A stretch of 64,000 nucleotides of DNA from Xiphias gladius (Eukaryota > Chordata > Actinopteri > Istiophoriformes > Xiphiidae). The notes beneath the pieces are model-generated. The model ran no database searches. It was not told the DNA's origin and was given only the letters and a program-made list of their open reading frames with translations. The stretch is taken from NCBI RefSeq assembly GCF_016859285.1, contig NC_053417.1, positions 24,865,206 through 24,929,205 on the forward strand, written 5' to 3'. The translations under genes and the position numbers were made by a program. Within the stretch, counting starts at the first letter, position 1. Each line of letters opens with the position of its first letter. Positions 48,606 to 60,535 of the stretch are shown one piece after another.

Positions 48606-48900
48606 ATTGGAGCTGGAACGATTAGAAAATGAAACAGCAAGTACTTTGATGATCAATTAAAATCACAAAATATTTGCTGATTTTTGTTTTCTTACATTAT
48701 TTCAATCTGAATATCTTTGGGTTTTGCACTGTTGGTCAGATTTAAAAAAAAAAAAAAAAAAAAAGGCTATTTGAAAATGGTAACTTGGGCTCTAGGAAAT
48801 TGTATTAGGAATTCTTCAATTAACCAAGAAAATAATAAAAATTTAAATTGAAAATTAAAATGATTTGAAAATTGTTGAAAATTGTTGATTCAGCTGCAGG
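48606..48900. mobile_element. hAT-like MITE, decayed copy
   Basis: It has 'TTGGAGCTGGAACGATTAGA' at the left and 'TTGATTCAGCTGCAGGGT' at the right. Inside are 'AATATCTTTGGGTTTTGC' and a 20-base A-run. It has the layout of 12503-12797. Confidence 0.5.
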
Positions 48901-49123
48901 GTATTTTTCATTTTCCAATGTTTGTGGGGTTTGTTGTTCTGGATTTCAAAAGCAAACCTCAAATGGTGAAGCTCATGCCTTTTGATCAACTCCACTAATA
49001 TTCAATGCAGGCATAAATAATGCACAAATCCCTTACAGACTCATTTAATCAATAAAACATTAATGTCTAAAGAATTTATGTCAGCCTGAATGTCCACTAA
49101 CTTGGTTGCAATGATTAAGAATC

Positions 49124-49128
<5 letters not shown>

Positions 49129-49174
<46 letters not shown>
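49129..49174 (+). repeat. (GT)n microsatellite
   Basis: About 23 uninterrupted GT units. A useful polymorphic marker. No gene overlaps it. Confidence 0.97.
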
Positions 49175-49175
<1 letters not shown>

Positions 49176-49179
49176 GTGG

Positions 49180-50500
49180 AGGAAGACAGAGCAGCTGCTT
49201 TTTGACGAGCCTGTCCTTAGTTTTCAGAATAAAGTTGAATTAGTAGGTAAATGGTTACCGCCAATTGAATGTGGTTTATTTATGGAGTAGTCCTGTTATA
49301 AAGCCGGCACTATGCATAAAGCACCTTCGAGTGTGAGAGTTGAGTAAATGCACGGAATTAGGTAAGAGAAGGAGATTGAAATGGTGCATGTGTTATAAAA
49401 CAATGACATGAACTGGAGTGTTTTCTTGTTTTATACACTTTAATAAATGACCAATCATCCCATCTTGTTTTTTTGTTTTTTTTTCCACCCACTCTCTGGC
49501 TGACTTCTTTATTTGCAATTACAAAGCTTGTCGCCGCTCCTGGCTTCAGACACGGAGACTGTTAACGACTGATTACACAAGCTGTTTGGATAGATAACTT
49601 GCACTCGTCTTCTTCATGCTGCGTCATTTAGACAACAAGTCGGTAAAGCCATTAGAAGGGGGACAATTAATGAGTCACTACACTGATTAATTTGTGAAAA
49701 CTACAGCGATCCCATTTGGTTTAGAGCCTTAGTTTCTTGTCACCCATCTTGCTAAAACAGCTGACGAATGATCCCAAAACTGGAACTGGAACTACCTTCA
49801 TGAAATATGCATGGGGCCAGTCTTCCCTCTGAGCAGTCTGGCTCTGGGGCGTAAGCTGGACTCCTTCCTCCTCGTCACGAAGCCGCTGCCTCAGCCGGCA
49901 GTGATTCCCCACAGAGGAGAACAGAGGCCTGGCCAGGTGAAATCAGTACAGACTGCGTCACACCTGATAGGTGTAGATGCATCACAACAGAATGAATAGT
50001 TGATGGCCTACTTTGGAGGCCATCTCCGGTTTCGCCGCTCGGCCCCATTCGTCTGTGATGACGGGTGTGTCAGCGCCCCGCGTGATTGATGGATCTCAGG
50101 GTCTTTTATGCCTCTGATTTTACAGGCTCGGTTACATAAAGCCCGGTTCCTTTCGTTCTGGCATGGGAAGACCTCTCCGGGGAGTGTTAGAGAATATCGC
50201 CTAACACGGCTGATTCCAAGCTCCCTATATGCTTGCTCGCCGGCTAACAAAGGTAAACGTCCCTCTCCGGGTTTGTGTGTTTCACGTGGAAAAGTATTGA
50301 TTGAGGCCTACATATTGTCGCCACTCCCTGAAAAGCTTCTCCCAGTGGACAAAATATGTTTTACAGTGATAATGGCTTCTTTTCCCAAAAACTAGGCCAC
50401 CGGAATCCATTATTTTCCATTATGTGTTATTGATTCGAAGAACAAAGTTTCCGTTAATGCCTCGGCAGAGATTTGGGGTAACGGGTGGGAGGATATACAC
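49180..50500. other. Intergenic, mostly unique sequence
   Basis: No gene or recognised repeat is seen. 49490-50400 looks unique and of balanced composition, with short open frames on both strands but no domain and no splice pattern. Confidence 0.4.
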
Positions 50501-50504
50501 ATAG

Positions 50505-51245
50505 ACAGTATTCAGATCCTTTACTTAAGTAAAAGTACTAATTCAAAAATAGAACACACCATTACAAGAAAAAAGTCTTGCATTTTAAAATCCTACTTTA
50601 GTAAAAGTACGGAGGTATTATAAGCAAAATTTACTTGAAGTATCGAAAGTAAAAGTACTGGTTCTGCAGAAACATGCTACTTAAAACTGATGCACTTTCT
50701 ATTTTAAGGATCAAGGATCAGGGATATCTTTATTATGCCCGAGGGGCGATTTGTTCTACAGTCAGCAGTAACCACACAACCACCAGACAAACAATAATAA
50801 ATAGAAGGCCAATGGTCAATAAATGCAACATAAAAATCTCACTGAGTTACTTTAGAGGTTCAGTTTTAGTCAGTTTTACTGTTGTATCTGGTCGAGTAGG
50901 AGCTGGTTTGGCTCCTAGCGCAGGGGTCGGGCCCCTCCAAAGGGTCACAAGATATATCTGAGGGGGCGTGAGATCATTAAGGGGGTAGGAAAGAAGAAAA
51001 TTCATATGAATGTACGAAAGTTTGGGCTGTTTGTGAAAAAGCTGCATGATTTGACCTCTTTTGGCCTTATTTAAAATTAAACCACTTGAGAAGTTTAGAG
51101 GGGAAATCGCTCTATGGAAGTCACTCTGAAAAGTAATTATAGCTGTGAGACAAATGTCGTGGAAACAATCAAGCAAAGTACAGGTAGCTCAAAATTGCTC
51201 TGTGGAGTCCTTGAGAAAAATGTATTCAGTTACTTTCCACCTCTG
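50505..51245. repeat. AAGTAAAAG-type repeat interrupted by other repeats
   Basis: The left part (50505-50690) has 'TTTACTTAAGTAAAAGTACT', 'GTCTTGCATTTTAAAATCCT' and 'GAAAGTAAAAGTACTGGTTC'. The right part (51170-51243) has 'GAGAAAAATGTATTCAGTTA' and 'CTTTCCACC'. Between them lie a 'GGATATCTTTATTATGCCCG' fragment and an 'AGGGTCACAAGATATATCTG' fragment, both known to me from other fish repeats. This is nesting. Confidence 0.6.
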
Positions 51246-51249
51246 TGTT

Positions 51250-53850
51250 TAGGTATCCACTAGCGTCCGGGCCGAAGCGCCTTTCGCCGACAGCAGATGT
51301 TTTAATATTGGAGCAACCTTTTTGTAGGATGAATGCTTCGGTGATACATAGGAAAAAACATAAATGCTTTCAAGGACGTTACAACGGAGAAGTGTCATCT
51401 GTTAAAAGCAGACGAAAATGCACATGGCTTATTTGAACCACCAGAGGGCATTTGATCATTAAAGCATGAGGAATAGGAAAACAACAGATGAGCCGCAGGC
51501 CTGCTGGCACTTCCTCCTCCTCGCCTCCTTTTTGATTATAATAAGCCCTTCCTCTGAAGTGTTGTGTCTGCGCACGAAAACGTTACATCATGCTGAAACC
51601 GAAATGATTATGAATGAACAAAAAAAAAAAAAAATGCAACACGGTCATGGACGCGTTTTGATTCTGCTGGGCGATGCTTCGTTAGAGGAAAAATGAGAAG
51701 GGCGGAGGGAGAAGGACGGAGAGAGGGGAAGCATTTGTTGAGACAAGCTGAAGGAAAATGTCCCCGGTCTTCTGTACTTGTTGTGGCCGAGGTGCAGAGT
51801 CTTGGAGGCCAGACAACTGTTCGAGCTCAGTGGTATGCCAGGAAGCTCCGAGGCATGACAGAAGCTGAGAGGAAAACGTGACCGGATTATTGTGCACTCC
51901 TCTCCTCAAAACCAAAGAGCCATTCAACTTCACAAACAGCCTCTTTCTGCTGCTTTTCCTCTTTCATTTCCTCTCTTCTGACCCTGCAGAGATTCATGCA
52001 CTTTGTTTATTCTTTTTTTTTTCTTTTTTCTTTTTTAACAATTTCTCTCCTTAATTCTTTGACATGGCTTCAGCCAGGAGGCTTTTTCATGAATCTGGGA
52101 CGACAGGCATGTGTGAAATATGCAGAAGATGGAATGATTGGCTCAGAGGCAAAGAAAAAGTTTCAGAAAGGATAATCATTACCACATTCTGCAAATATTT
52201 TTTATAAGAGAAATGGACAGAAGGGATGGCACAAAATAGCTCCTCTGTGATTCTTTATTCAATGTTTCATTGTTACTGTGCAGTCAAGCTTTTTTTTTTT
52301 ATTGAGTTGCTTTTGATAGAATAAGCATTCTTGATGGGTGTATTCAGCACCAAAAATAGACGCCGGTCTCGAACAGGAGGACAGATCCGCAGGATAATGA
52401 GAAGGCTGAAGTGGCTGGATCCGCCACTTGAGTTCAAATCACTTCCCCTCCACAAAATGCAGCCCTCAAGAGTCGACCGAAGCGGCGAGCGTCAAACCTG
52501 CCACGGAACGAACCGTCGGCTAACACAGAGAATGAGACATCGATTCTAGCTGTAGAGGACAGATCCTCCAGTTTAATAGTTGTCTCATAATCCGGCTGAC
52601 GCTCTCTCAGGTTGTACAACCAATCGGCGCCAAAATCCATTACGTCCGAACTGGGGACGTTTGTTTCCCCTGTCCATTTGGAAGAGCTTGTGGCTAAACG
52701 GAGATGAATAGCTTAAAAGTATTACGTTCTGACAGTTGAGGCAGCGCACACCTGGGAGAGCAAAGCTGAATATTTAAAGAGACATTTATCGAGTCAGGGA
52801 TACAGTGCTGGATGACAAGAGTGGGAAATGCATCCTTTAAATTAGCCGGGGCTCACGTTGACATCCCGGGCTTGCCAATCCCATTTTTTCCCCTGAATAA
52901 TAAATGTGGTGATTTAAAGTGAGCCATTCACTGCTGCTGGTTGTGCGAGTGTTGTCCTACATCACTACAGTACAGGGCCCCTGTGAGTTGGGAGCAGCAT
53001 TGCAGGTGTGTCTCATAAGGCTGCCTACCACCCAGATGTGGAAGATTATCGTAGTTACATGACTGGTAAATCCTCTAAAAAGAAAAAAGACATCTGCTCA
53101 GCCACAACACAAATAATTAGCTCGCTTAGAAGAAGAAAAGAAGAAAATTACAAAAAGGACTTTGAGGCTTAAGTACGATGTGAAATGTCAGACTGTGACA
53201 GCCTGAGATGGTTTGAGGTGCAGGAAAACAGAGAATGATTAGCATCGAGAGGCAAGCATGGGGAGGATAATTGGCATCAACAGGACCTCAATTTCCATGA
53301 AAGACCTTTACCACGGAGGGTGAGAGAGATGTGTTGAAGTGTGTCATCTCTCTTTTCATCCCCCTCGACAGTCAAATGAGACGGTCTGAGAGGAAGTTCC
53401 TTGGATTCACAGTTGAAAACACTTCCCCGAATCTGTTCGTTCATCAGTTACCAAACGCAGGCAAGAAAGTGCATCTGTGGTTTCGATCTTTAACACGTAA
53501 ATAATGAATGGCAAGACAGTTTTTCAAAAGCTGCCTTCACCCCCCCCCCCTTTTTTTCTTTTTCTTTTTTCTCTTTTGCCACTGCTCTGTTCCACGTCCT
53601 TTTTACTGCTCAGTAGATTTATCAAGTTTCCCCTCAGAGGATTAGCAGAAAGTAGAGCACTTTAATCATGTTTCCTAACTTAGGGCTGCCATCAAAGGGA
53701 GGTAGTGCTTTGTTCTGTTAAAAAGATATCGCTGATAACCCCCCCGAAGCCTCAGATCAGAGCCCACTGACTTATTCCCCCACCACTTTACCAACTCACT
53801 TGTGAAAATATTATAATCTGTTCATTGTCATGGTTGCTTTGGTAGTAACC
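51250..53850. other. Intergenic region, no gene seen
   Basis: Contains a T-rich stretch (52008-52040), a T-run (52289-52300), a C-run and T-run (53540-53575) and otherwise unique sequence. The open frames at 51682-51933 and 52434-52640 carry no recognisable motif. Confidence 0.4.
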
Positions 53851-53854
53851 TTCA

Positions 53855-54065
53855 GTGGCGGAAAATAACAGAGTACATTTATTCAGGTACTGTGATTAAG
53901 TACAGTTTTGAGGTACTTGTACTTTACCTAAATATTTCCATTTTATGCAGCTTTACACTTCTAATGCGCTACAGTATAGGAACAAGTCTTGTGCTTTTTT
54001 ACCCCACAACATTTATCTGACAGCGCGTCTGTAGTGGATGTGATGAGGTTTGAATAAGTAAATAA
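53855..54065. repeat. Dispersed teleost repeat (AAGTAAAAG type), reverse-oriented copy
   Basis: It has 'CAGTGGCGGAAAATAACAGA', 'GAGGTACTTGTACTTTACCT', 'AATATTTCCATTTTATGCAG' and 'CCCACAACATTTATCTGACA'. This is the clearest copy of one end of the family. Confidence 0.65.
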
Positions 54066-54134
54066 ACGAGTGAAACGTCTCTTATGGGGGCCCTAAGTGC
54101 ACGAGTTCACTACCTCCTAAAACAAGAATAGAAG

Positions 54135-54370
54135 TCAGCAGAGCGCAGACCTCCACCAAGGCCAACATCAAACAACATGCACCAGACTTCAGAGGAGAAA
54201 ATTCAAATTCATAGTGAATGATCCGGATCTGCCCCAAAATTTAATGGGTTCTTCCCTGGCCCCTGCCCTGCCACCACATTCAGTGCAAATCGGTTTGGTA
54301 CTTCTCCGGAGTATTCCCCCTGACGAAAGCAACAAATAGACACGGGTGATAACACAACCTCCTGTTGAAG
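54135..54370 (+). repeat. Dispersed teleost repeat fragment
   Basis: It has 'GCAGACCTCCACCAAGGCCA', 'AATTTAATGGGTTCTTCCCT' and 'CAACCTCCTG' near the end. I recall the same word order from a common fish repeat. It is noncoding. Confidence 0.55.
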
Positions 54371-54374
54371 TGAC

Positions 54375-56040
54375 CCTCCCGCCCCCGCTTGTATTACGTG
54401 TCACTGGCAGACGGTGGGAAAGAGAACGTCCGGGGCGCAAATCGAGGCCGCGCGAGGAAGAATAAGAGAGGTAGTCCCAGAGGGGCGGGATGTGAGGGGA
54501 CACGTCCCGTCACAGTTGTGTTTCAAACTAGTCGTGAGGCGTGTTGTGTTTGGATGTGCACGACCGTCTCCCCCTCTTCTTTAATAATACACGTCCACTG
54601 TCTCCCGTCTAATCTAGCGATGAGATGCAGCTTTGTGTAACAACAAACCACAGAGACAACATCATCGCAGTACATCTTGCTGTCGTGTACTTCGCATATG
54701 CCCCCAGTGCACATGCCACGCTGCACAGAAGAAGTTAACATCCGCACTGAATAATGCACTACAGTTAAGTGCTCAGACGACTGCCGAGATGTTTTGAGCA
54801 GACAACAGCGATTAAACCTGTGGCAATGCTGTGGAAAGAAAGAGAGAGACGTCCTGTGTTACCGGCGCCAAGAGACCTCTGTTTTGACTTCTGTCCAACC
54901 AGGCAAAGTTGAAACTGTGCAAAGCGCAGGTAGCAAGAGGACAAAGTGGAGCAATTAATCTTCATTGTGCTCTGGAGCTCCACGCTGTAAAACTGATGCC
55001 ACCGCTCAGAGGAGGCCATAATCACACTTCCATCCAAATCTCGGAGGGAGACAGAAAAGAGATCTCCAAAGCTGTCGTGCAAAGAGACGCGAGGGAGGAT
55101 TTGACGCTTTGATCGGTGGGTGTGCTGTGGATGGGCTCCGAATTTCTTTTTGAAGTTGAGCCGCTCAGACAGAATCTTAAATGTACTTGGCAAACAGTCT
55201 GAATCGTCAATGGATCTCCCCACAGAAAAAGCTGCTTTAACGAGCTTCTTCAGTCTCGCCGGAAAGAGGCACATTCGATCCCGTGTCATCACATCCGTGT
55301 GAGGGAGGATGTCGAGCCCGCTCTCCGCAGGAACCGCAATGTCAGGGGTGATCCTGCAACTCGAAACTCAGGGGGAAAAAAATGAAATGATCTCTGTCAC
55401 GGAGAAAATAAGGCAGGCCCACAGTTGGACACCGAGACGTCAGTGGTCGCAGAGACTGTCACCTTGAAACTTTATACTCTAACTGGATACTGCTCATCAA
55501 AGAGACAGCCCCCCCCCCTCCTTGTGTGTATGTGAAAGCCAAATCTTTCAGCTCTCAGCTCTGTCCAAAGGGGCCTGGTTCAAGAGGGAACAATGATTGA
55601 ACAGAGCAGAGTCGTTTCCGCTTCTGTGCCCCGCAGCTGCCAGATAGCACTTGCAGCTGGAGATGGCAGACAGATTACATCTCATCCGTATGCAGAATGC
55701 GAGAACCACTGTCGTTCCCCCCTTCGCTGCCAGACAGTGATTACTAGCAGAGGAGAAGGAGGGGTTGGCGATCAATATGGAGAGAGAGAGAGAGACTGAT
55801 GGGATACGGGAGGAGACGGGCCTGATCTGAAGAGATCCACGTTGCCGCCTGGCCAATTCCAAACAGAGACAGGTGTTATCAGGCTGCAGAGCCCTGGGGC
55901 AACGCACAGGCTCTTATTTGGTAGAGTTTCTGCGAGAACAAGGGCCATCATGATATGTCTCGTGAGAGCCGGGCATCAAAATAGTTGAGAGGAGTTGTCA
56001 AACTGGGTTTGGTCTGATCTGGTCCGAACAAGTAAATAAA
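54375..56040. other. Intergenic region, no gene seen
   Basis: Mostly unique, GC-moderate sequence. Short open frames occur on both strands (for example minus 54765-55292), with no family signature and no consistent splice sites. There is a short GA-repeat at about 55779-55796. Confidence 0.4.
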
Positions 56041-56059
56041 TTGGTGAGAGGTTTCTTAC

Positions 56060-56340
56060 GGAAACCTGTTGTACATGCAGAAAACACAAGCAAACACGGA
56101 AATGGTCTCCAAAAACAGCGAATACAGCCCAATACAAAAATGCACGCCAAATACAGAAATCATGACCGCATACAAAAAAACGTCAAACACAACCAATCAA
56201 AAATCACACCACAGAACCAGGAAAACACAACCACACACAGTAAAGCCCAACAAACACAAGAAAACACAACCACATTAAAGGCTGCAAGATGCACAGAACA
56301 AAATGAAAATTAAAGGCTGCAAGATACACAACAAAATGCA
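56060..56340 (+). repeat. A/C-rich low-complexity repeat with a 35-bp duplication
   Basis: Many 'AAACACAA/AAACACAG' words. Within it, 'ATTAAAGGCTGCAAGAT' starts two adjacent units at 56274 and 56309. Confidence 0.75.
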
Positions 56341-56363
56341 ACTGAGTAACAGAACAAAAAAGC

Positions 56364-56572
56364 GTTTCCAGGGGACACTAAGAACTGACACACACGTCAG
56401 TCGGCTGCCACCGTTTGAGGCTCATGGAGCTGGAAAATGAGCTTATTAAAGTTTCAATGTTCCGATCGCATGGTTCAGATATTTGCTACACATCTAGCAT
56501 TAGCTTATCCGGCCAATTCAAATAAACTGACACGATATACTCAGTCTGTCGGTTTTAGTGTCCCCTGGAAAC
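56364..56572. mobile_element. Small inverted-repeat element (MITE-like)
   Basis: 'GTTTCCAGGGGACACTA' (56364-56380) is repeated in perfect inversion at 56556-56572, and weaker complementarity continues inward (AGAACTGACA against TGTCGGTTTT). The 175-bp interior has no coding potential. The family is unknown. Confidence 0.55.
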
Positions 56573-56599
56573 TTCTTGAGTTTTGTTGTATTTTTTTTT

Positions 56600-57728
56600 A
56601 TATTTTGTTGTGTTGCAGCAGCAGTTTTCTTCTACAGTGTAGATGCAGTCGTGGGGACACCGGTGACAGAGATCCTTCTTTCGCTACGTACACGAGTGTT
56701 TTAGATGCTTTTTTTTAATGAGGACCAGCTGGAAAATCATAAGTGACTTGGTTACATAAAGATCATTTAATAATTTACTGATGAATTATATGCCTTTGTG
56801 TTGAGCTCTGCTGTCTGTTCGATTTAGCAGCTCTCTCGGCGTGATGATGCTTGATTACCAAATAATGAATTCACCGACTTTCTGGCAGCACGCAGGATGG
56901 GCAGATTTACTGCCAAGATAGTCTTTTATTCATTAGCGTTTTGGGCTCCCCATAGATTAATAAGTATTCCGCCTTCAGGCAAACTGTCCTTCCCCACAAG
57001 TACAAACAAACGTCCTTGCAAACTGCAGCCACAGAAGTTACTGTTCAGAAGTATCGCCTTATTCATGAATCAATTTGTGGCTGTGGTATGCAATTTTAAA
57101 AGGAAGCGCTAACTGGATTACCCGCATGTGAAATTCAGTCTGTGGAAACGCTGTAGTATAATGAGGCTCAGACCTCATGACTAAAATGAAACTGAATATG
57201 CTTGTAATCCGTAAACATAAAAATAAACACGCCTTATTTGCCAAATTAAAGTGCACGATGCTGGGATTTATTGTCTATTAGAGGCCAATTGAAGGTAAAA
57301 AAGAACAAGATGAAAACAAATGTATTTGCAGCAGCGGCGGCGGCGGTGGCGGCGGCGGGAGCAGCATGGCCCAGCGTGCCTCAGGCTGCGCAACCTGAGC
57401 TAATGGCTTCATTAGTGAACGACAGTAATTAGGATTAACGAGGCTTCGCCACAACAAGCCGACACCCCCTGCACTTAAACCTCCATCTGCATCAGTGTAT
57501 TTCACCATATTCGGCCTTTGAAGTGAACTTCACATGCTGCCTTAATGAGAGCTGGTACATAATAAGATACTGTAAGTGGGATCAAGTGGGTTTTAGAGCA
57601 GTTATTTCAGATAATTATGAAAAAGTAAACTTGCTTCGTAAAGAAAATCGAAGGAAGCAGTGCGAAGGATGACGCTAAGCTGTGCTAAACTGAATATACC
57701 AAAGTTAACTGGTCACTTCATCGACTCG
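56600..57728. other. Intergenic, mostly unique sequence; candidate conserved noncoding DNA
   Basis: No gene. A CGG/GGC triplet run lies at 57329-57360. 56740-57270 and 57370-57470 are unique, balanced in composition and rich in TAAT-like homeodomain-type cores (for example 'CAGTAATTAGGATTAACGAG'). That texture is typical of developmental enhancers, but conservation cannot be tested here. Confidence 0.3.
57329..57360 (+). repeat. CGG/GGC triplet repeat
   Basis: Two CAG units, then about eight CGG-type triplets with one GGT interruption. The surroundings are not GC-rich and no exon is recognised. Confidence 0.9.
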
Positions 57729-58169
57729 GAGGAACACGTCAACATTTTGGGAAATATGCTCATTCACTTTTGTGCTGACACTGAGATGAGAAGGCTGATA
57801 CCCGATGCTATTGTCTGAATCTGAATTATGAAGCTGCAGCCAGCAGCCAGTTAGCTTGGCTTAGCTTAGCTTAGCGTCAAGGCTGGAAACAGGGGGAAAC
57901 AAGTAGCCTGGCCCTGTCAGAGTTTTTAAAAAAAGAAATCAAGCGACCAGCAGCTCCGTAGCTCAGAAATTAACATGTTATGTCTTATTTGTTTAATCCG
58001 TACAGACACTGGAATGCGAAGGCAACAAGTTGCGGTTTTACAGGGAGTTACACGCTGGAACTATCTCCTGGCCCACGTGCAACGACTTCACGGAGACGAG
58101 ATATGAACACGTTCATTAGTTTATCCGTAGACTTGCTGGCAGGCACACAGCATTTGCCAAGCTAGTCCT
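57729..58169. mobile_element. TTAA-target MITE (piggyBac-like), second copy
   Basis: The left part has 'GTCAACATTTTGGGAAATAT' and the interior 'GCTTGGCTTAGCTTAGCTTA' and 'GGCTGGAAACAGGGGGAAAC'. The right end is CCT followed by a clean TTAA (58170-58173). The left terminus is eroded. Confidence 0.65.
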
Positions 58170-58949
58170 TTAAATGTTACAATACAAACACATTCAGTAA
58201 CTTCTCAAGATCAAATAAAAACACTGGGACCATATTCCATATGCAATTCTGTCAGCACATAAATTTAAACTAGTGTCATATGAGCACAGGCAATTTTCAG
58301 GGGGTGTACAACTTTATCTTTCTCGCTCAAAATGATAAATGTGTATTTGCGACCCCTTTCACATTTTCATTTGATACATTGTTATTATAGAAATAATAAT
58401 TATAGCTGCTTTAAGTGAAGTCCCTACATCCCTATGGATGGAAGATAATGCAACTTTAAACGGTTACTTTTTTATACTAAATAGAGCATTATAATTAGAA
58501 GCTAAAATGATTATTTATGGGTTTTAGTACTGAGCTTTGTCTTCGACTTGTGGCTTATACTCTATCCTTTGGACAATGTCGGAAGGTGGTACCGCGTTGG
58601 TCCAGTTTTATCTGCCGTGGATATTGTAATTCATGGCAAAGCTTTACACCGCCAGCTGCTAAAATATCATCATTGAGTGGAAAACGGTGGCCCCCCACGG
58701 GGAGCGCCCGCGAATCCATCATATCCTTTCGTCGTACTTTGTGGTAGCTGTGAAGATGCCATGTTTTCCCCCAAGGTTTTTCTCCACATGCAGTGTGCCT
58801 CATGACAGCCCAGGGAGAGAAACTGCATCTGTTACTACAAACAAGCGGGCCTGAAAACCTATGAATCACCCGGAGTGACCACTGACAACTTAATTTACCC
58901 AAGCCCCAAGCTTACAACTCATGCCGGTCTAAGTCTTTTTAATTTGAAA

Positions 58950-58989
58950 AGCTGTCTGATAGGCCAGAGTATTGGCCTATCAGACAGCT
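58950..58989. other. Perfect 17-bp hairpin
   Basis: 'AGCTGTCTGATAGGCCA' (58950-58966) and its exact inverse complement (58973-58989) are separated by the 6-base loop GAGTAT. It has mixed base composition, so it is not low-complexity. It is too short for a standard microRNA precursor. It could be a fold-back end of a repeat or a structured RNA or DNA element. Confidence 0.8.
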
Positions 58990-59036
58990 GTATTCTTTTT
59001 AAATCCCGCGCACGGTGCTGATGTATGAAGTTCAAT

Positions 59037-59560
59037 TCAGTTCAGCTCAATTTTATTTATATAGCGCCAAGGCATAACAGAGGTTATCTCAGGGCACTTT
59101 TTATATAGAGCAGGTGTAGACCGGACTCTTTATAGTTATATTTACAGAGATTCAACATTCCCACGTGAGCAAGCACTTGGCAACAGCAGCAAGGAAAAAC
59201 TCCCTTTTAACAGGTAGAAACCTTGAACAGAACCCGGCTCATGGTGGGCGGCCGTCTGCCTCGGTTGTGAGAGAAGTGGGGGGGGGCATAACACAATAAA
59301 GGTACCACATGAAGATGTATGATAATAAGGAGAGTAGTAATAAAACTAATAATTGTAATAATAGGGCTAATAATAATGGTAATAATGGATAAAAATGATA
59401 ATCATAAAAATTGAAGCAGTGCATGTTGAGCAGGATCATGGGGGCAGGAGGTGGTTTGCAGTCACAGATCCAGACTCTGCAGCACCAGGGGCAGAAATAC
59501 CCGCGGGGAGCGAGAGGAGAGAGGAGAAAAAGAAAGTTGGGGGAATATTGCTGGTTCAGC
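59037..59560 (+). repeat. Dispersed teleost repeat
   Basis: It begins 'TTCAATTCAGTTCAGCTCAA' followed by 'TTTTATTTATATAGCGCCAA', then 'TTACAGAGATTCAACATTCC', 'AAGGAAAAACTCCCTTTTAA' and 'GGTGGGCGGCCGTCTGCCTC', and then an AATAATAATGG-rich tail. I know this order from many fish genomes. It has no coding capacity. Confidence 0.7.
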
Positions 59561-59599
59561 TTAAAGTCCCAAGTGAATATGTTCGAAAGCCTTGATACT

Positions 59600-60502
59600 C
59601 TCTTAATATGCTGTAGTATAAATGTGCTGAAGGGGAACAAAGGGTATGGATCGAGTGTAAATTGAATAAAATGCTTATCGTCTCGGAAAATATCTTCTTT
59701 GGTGAGACGGTGATTTCTTTTGGCTGCTGAATTCCAAGGGAAACTAGTTTTCTCTATACAATACCTGGACATTTACACTGTTTTTCATTCATGAAAAATT
59801 ATCATTTGTTTCATCTCAAAATGAGCTGGAATCTCGTTGTCCAGAGCTCCAGCATCAAATGGATGTTTTCTGGCAGTGACAACAGTTCATGTCCCCGGCA
59901 CTGAATGAGGGTGGGTGGGTTTTGGTCTCCGTCACTTTTCAAAGTTTCTTTTTGTCTGCCTGACCTTTTCTCTCATTTCAGGCCAAATCCACAGAAATAT
60001 TACCCTGCGAAAGATAAAACCACGAGTCCGTTTTCCCATTCTCCATTATAATCATCCTTCAACATTTGGGTCATAGAGACTACACATCATCCCGGCAACC
60101 CAAAGTCCACTTCAGGGGCTCAAGGTAAAACAGGTTCTTTTTCTTTTTAAATTACCTAGACTAGTTCGGTGTTAGCATTAGCTAACACAAACATTGTACC
60201 TCATCCACGCCAATGATCCAGCTCTTTTGAAGCTCTGTGTTCTGATATTTTTTGGGCAAGAGTTTGGATGTATCTAAGTAATATTCCGTGACACAGCTAA
60301 TGCAACAAACATGTCAGAAAGTTTGTGAGGTAGCTTTTTCCTGCCCTGTCTGGATGCCGAGCACCTTTTTAATAGTTGATGTTGTAGTTATGTGGCATCT
60401 CTATGGTTCAGCGACTGCAGATTGAAACCCAGGTCACGGGCTTGTGTACAAAGAGCGTGCTGTGTGTTTGCAGGTGTATGAGAGCGCGCGCGCACGCGCG
60501 TG

Positions 60503-60535
<33 letters not shown>

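Noticed and set aside
58950-58989. Interpretation of the hairpin as a microRNA gene
   Set aside because: The stem is only 17 bp with a 6-base loop, and the flanks do not extend the pairing well. A precursor needs a longer stem.
59239-59772. Leu-rich minus-strand open frame of 177 codons
   Set aside because: Most of it is the reverse reading of an AATAATAAT-rich repeat tail, which produces artificial Leu/Tyr-rich peptide.
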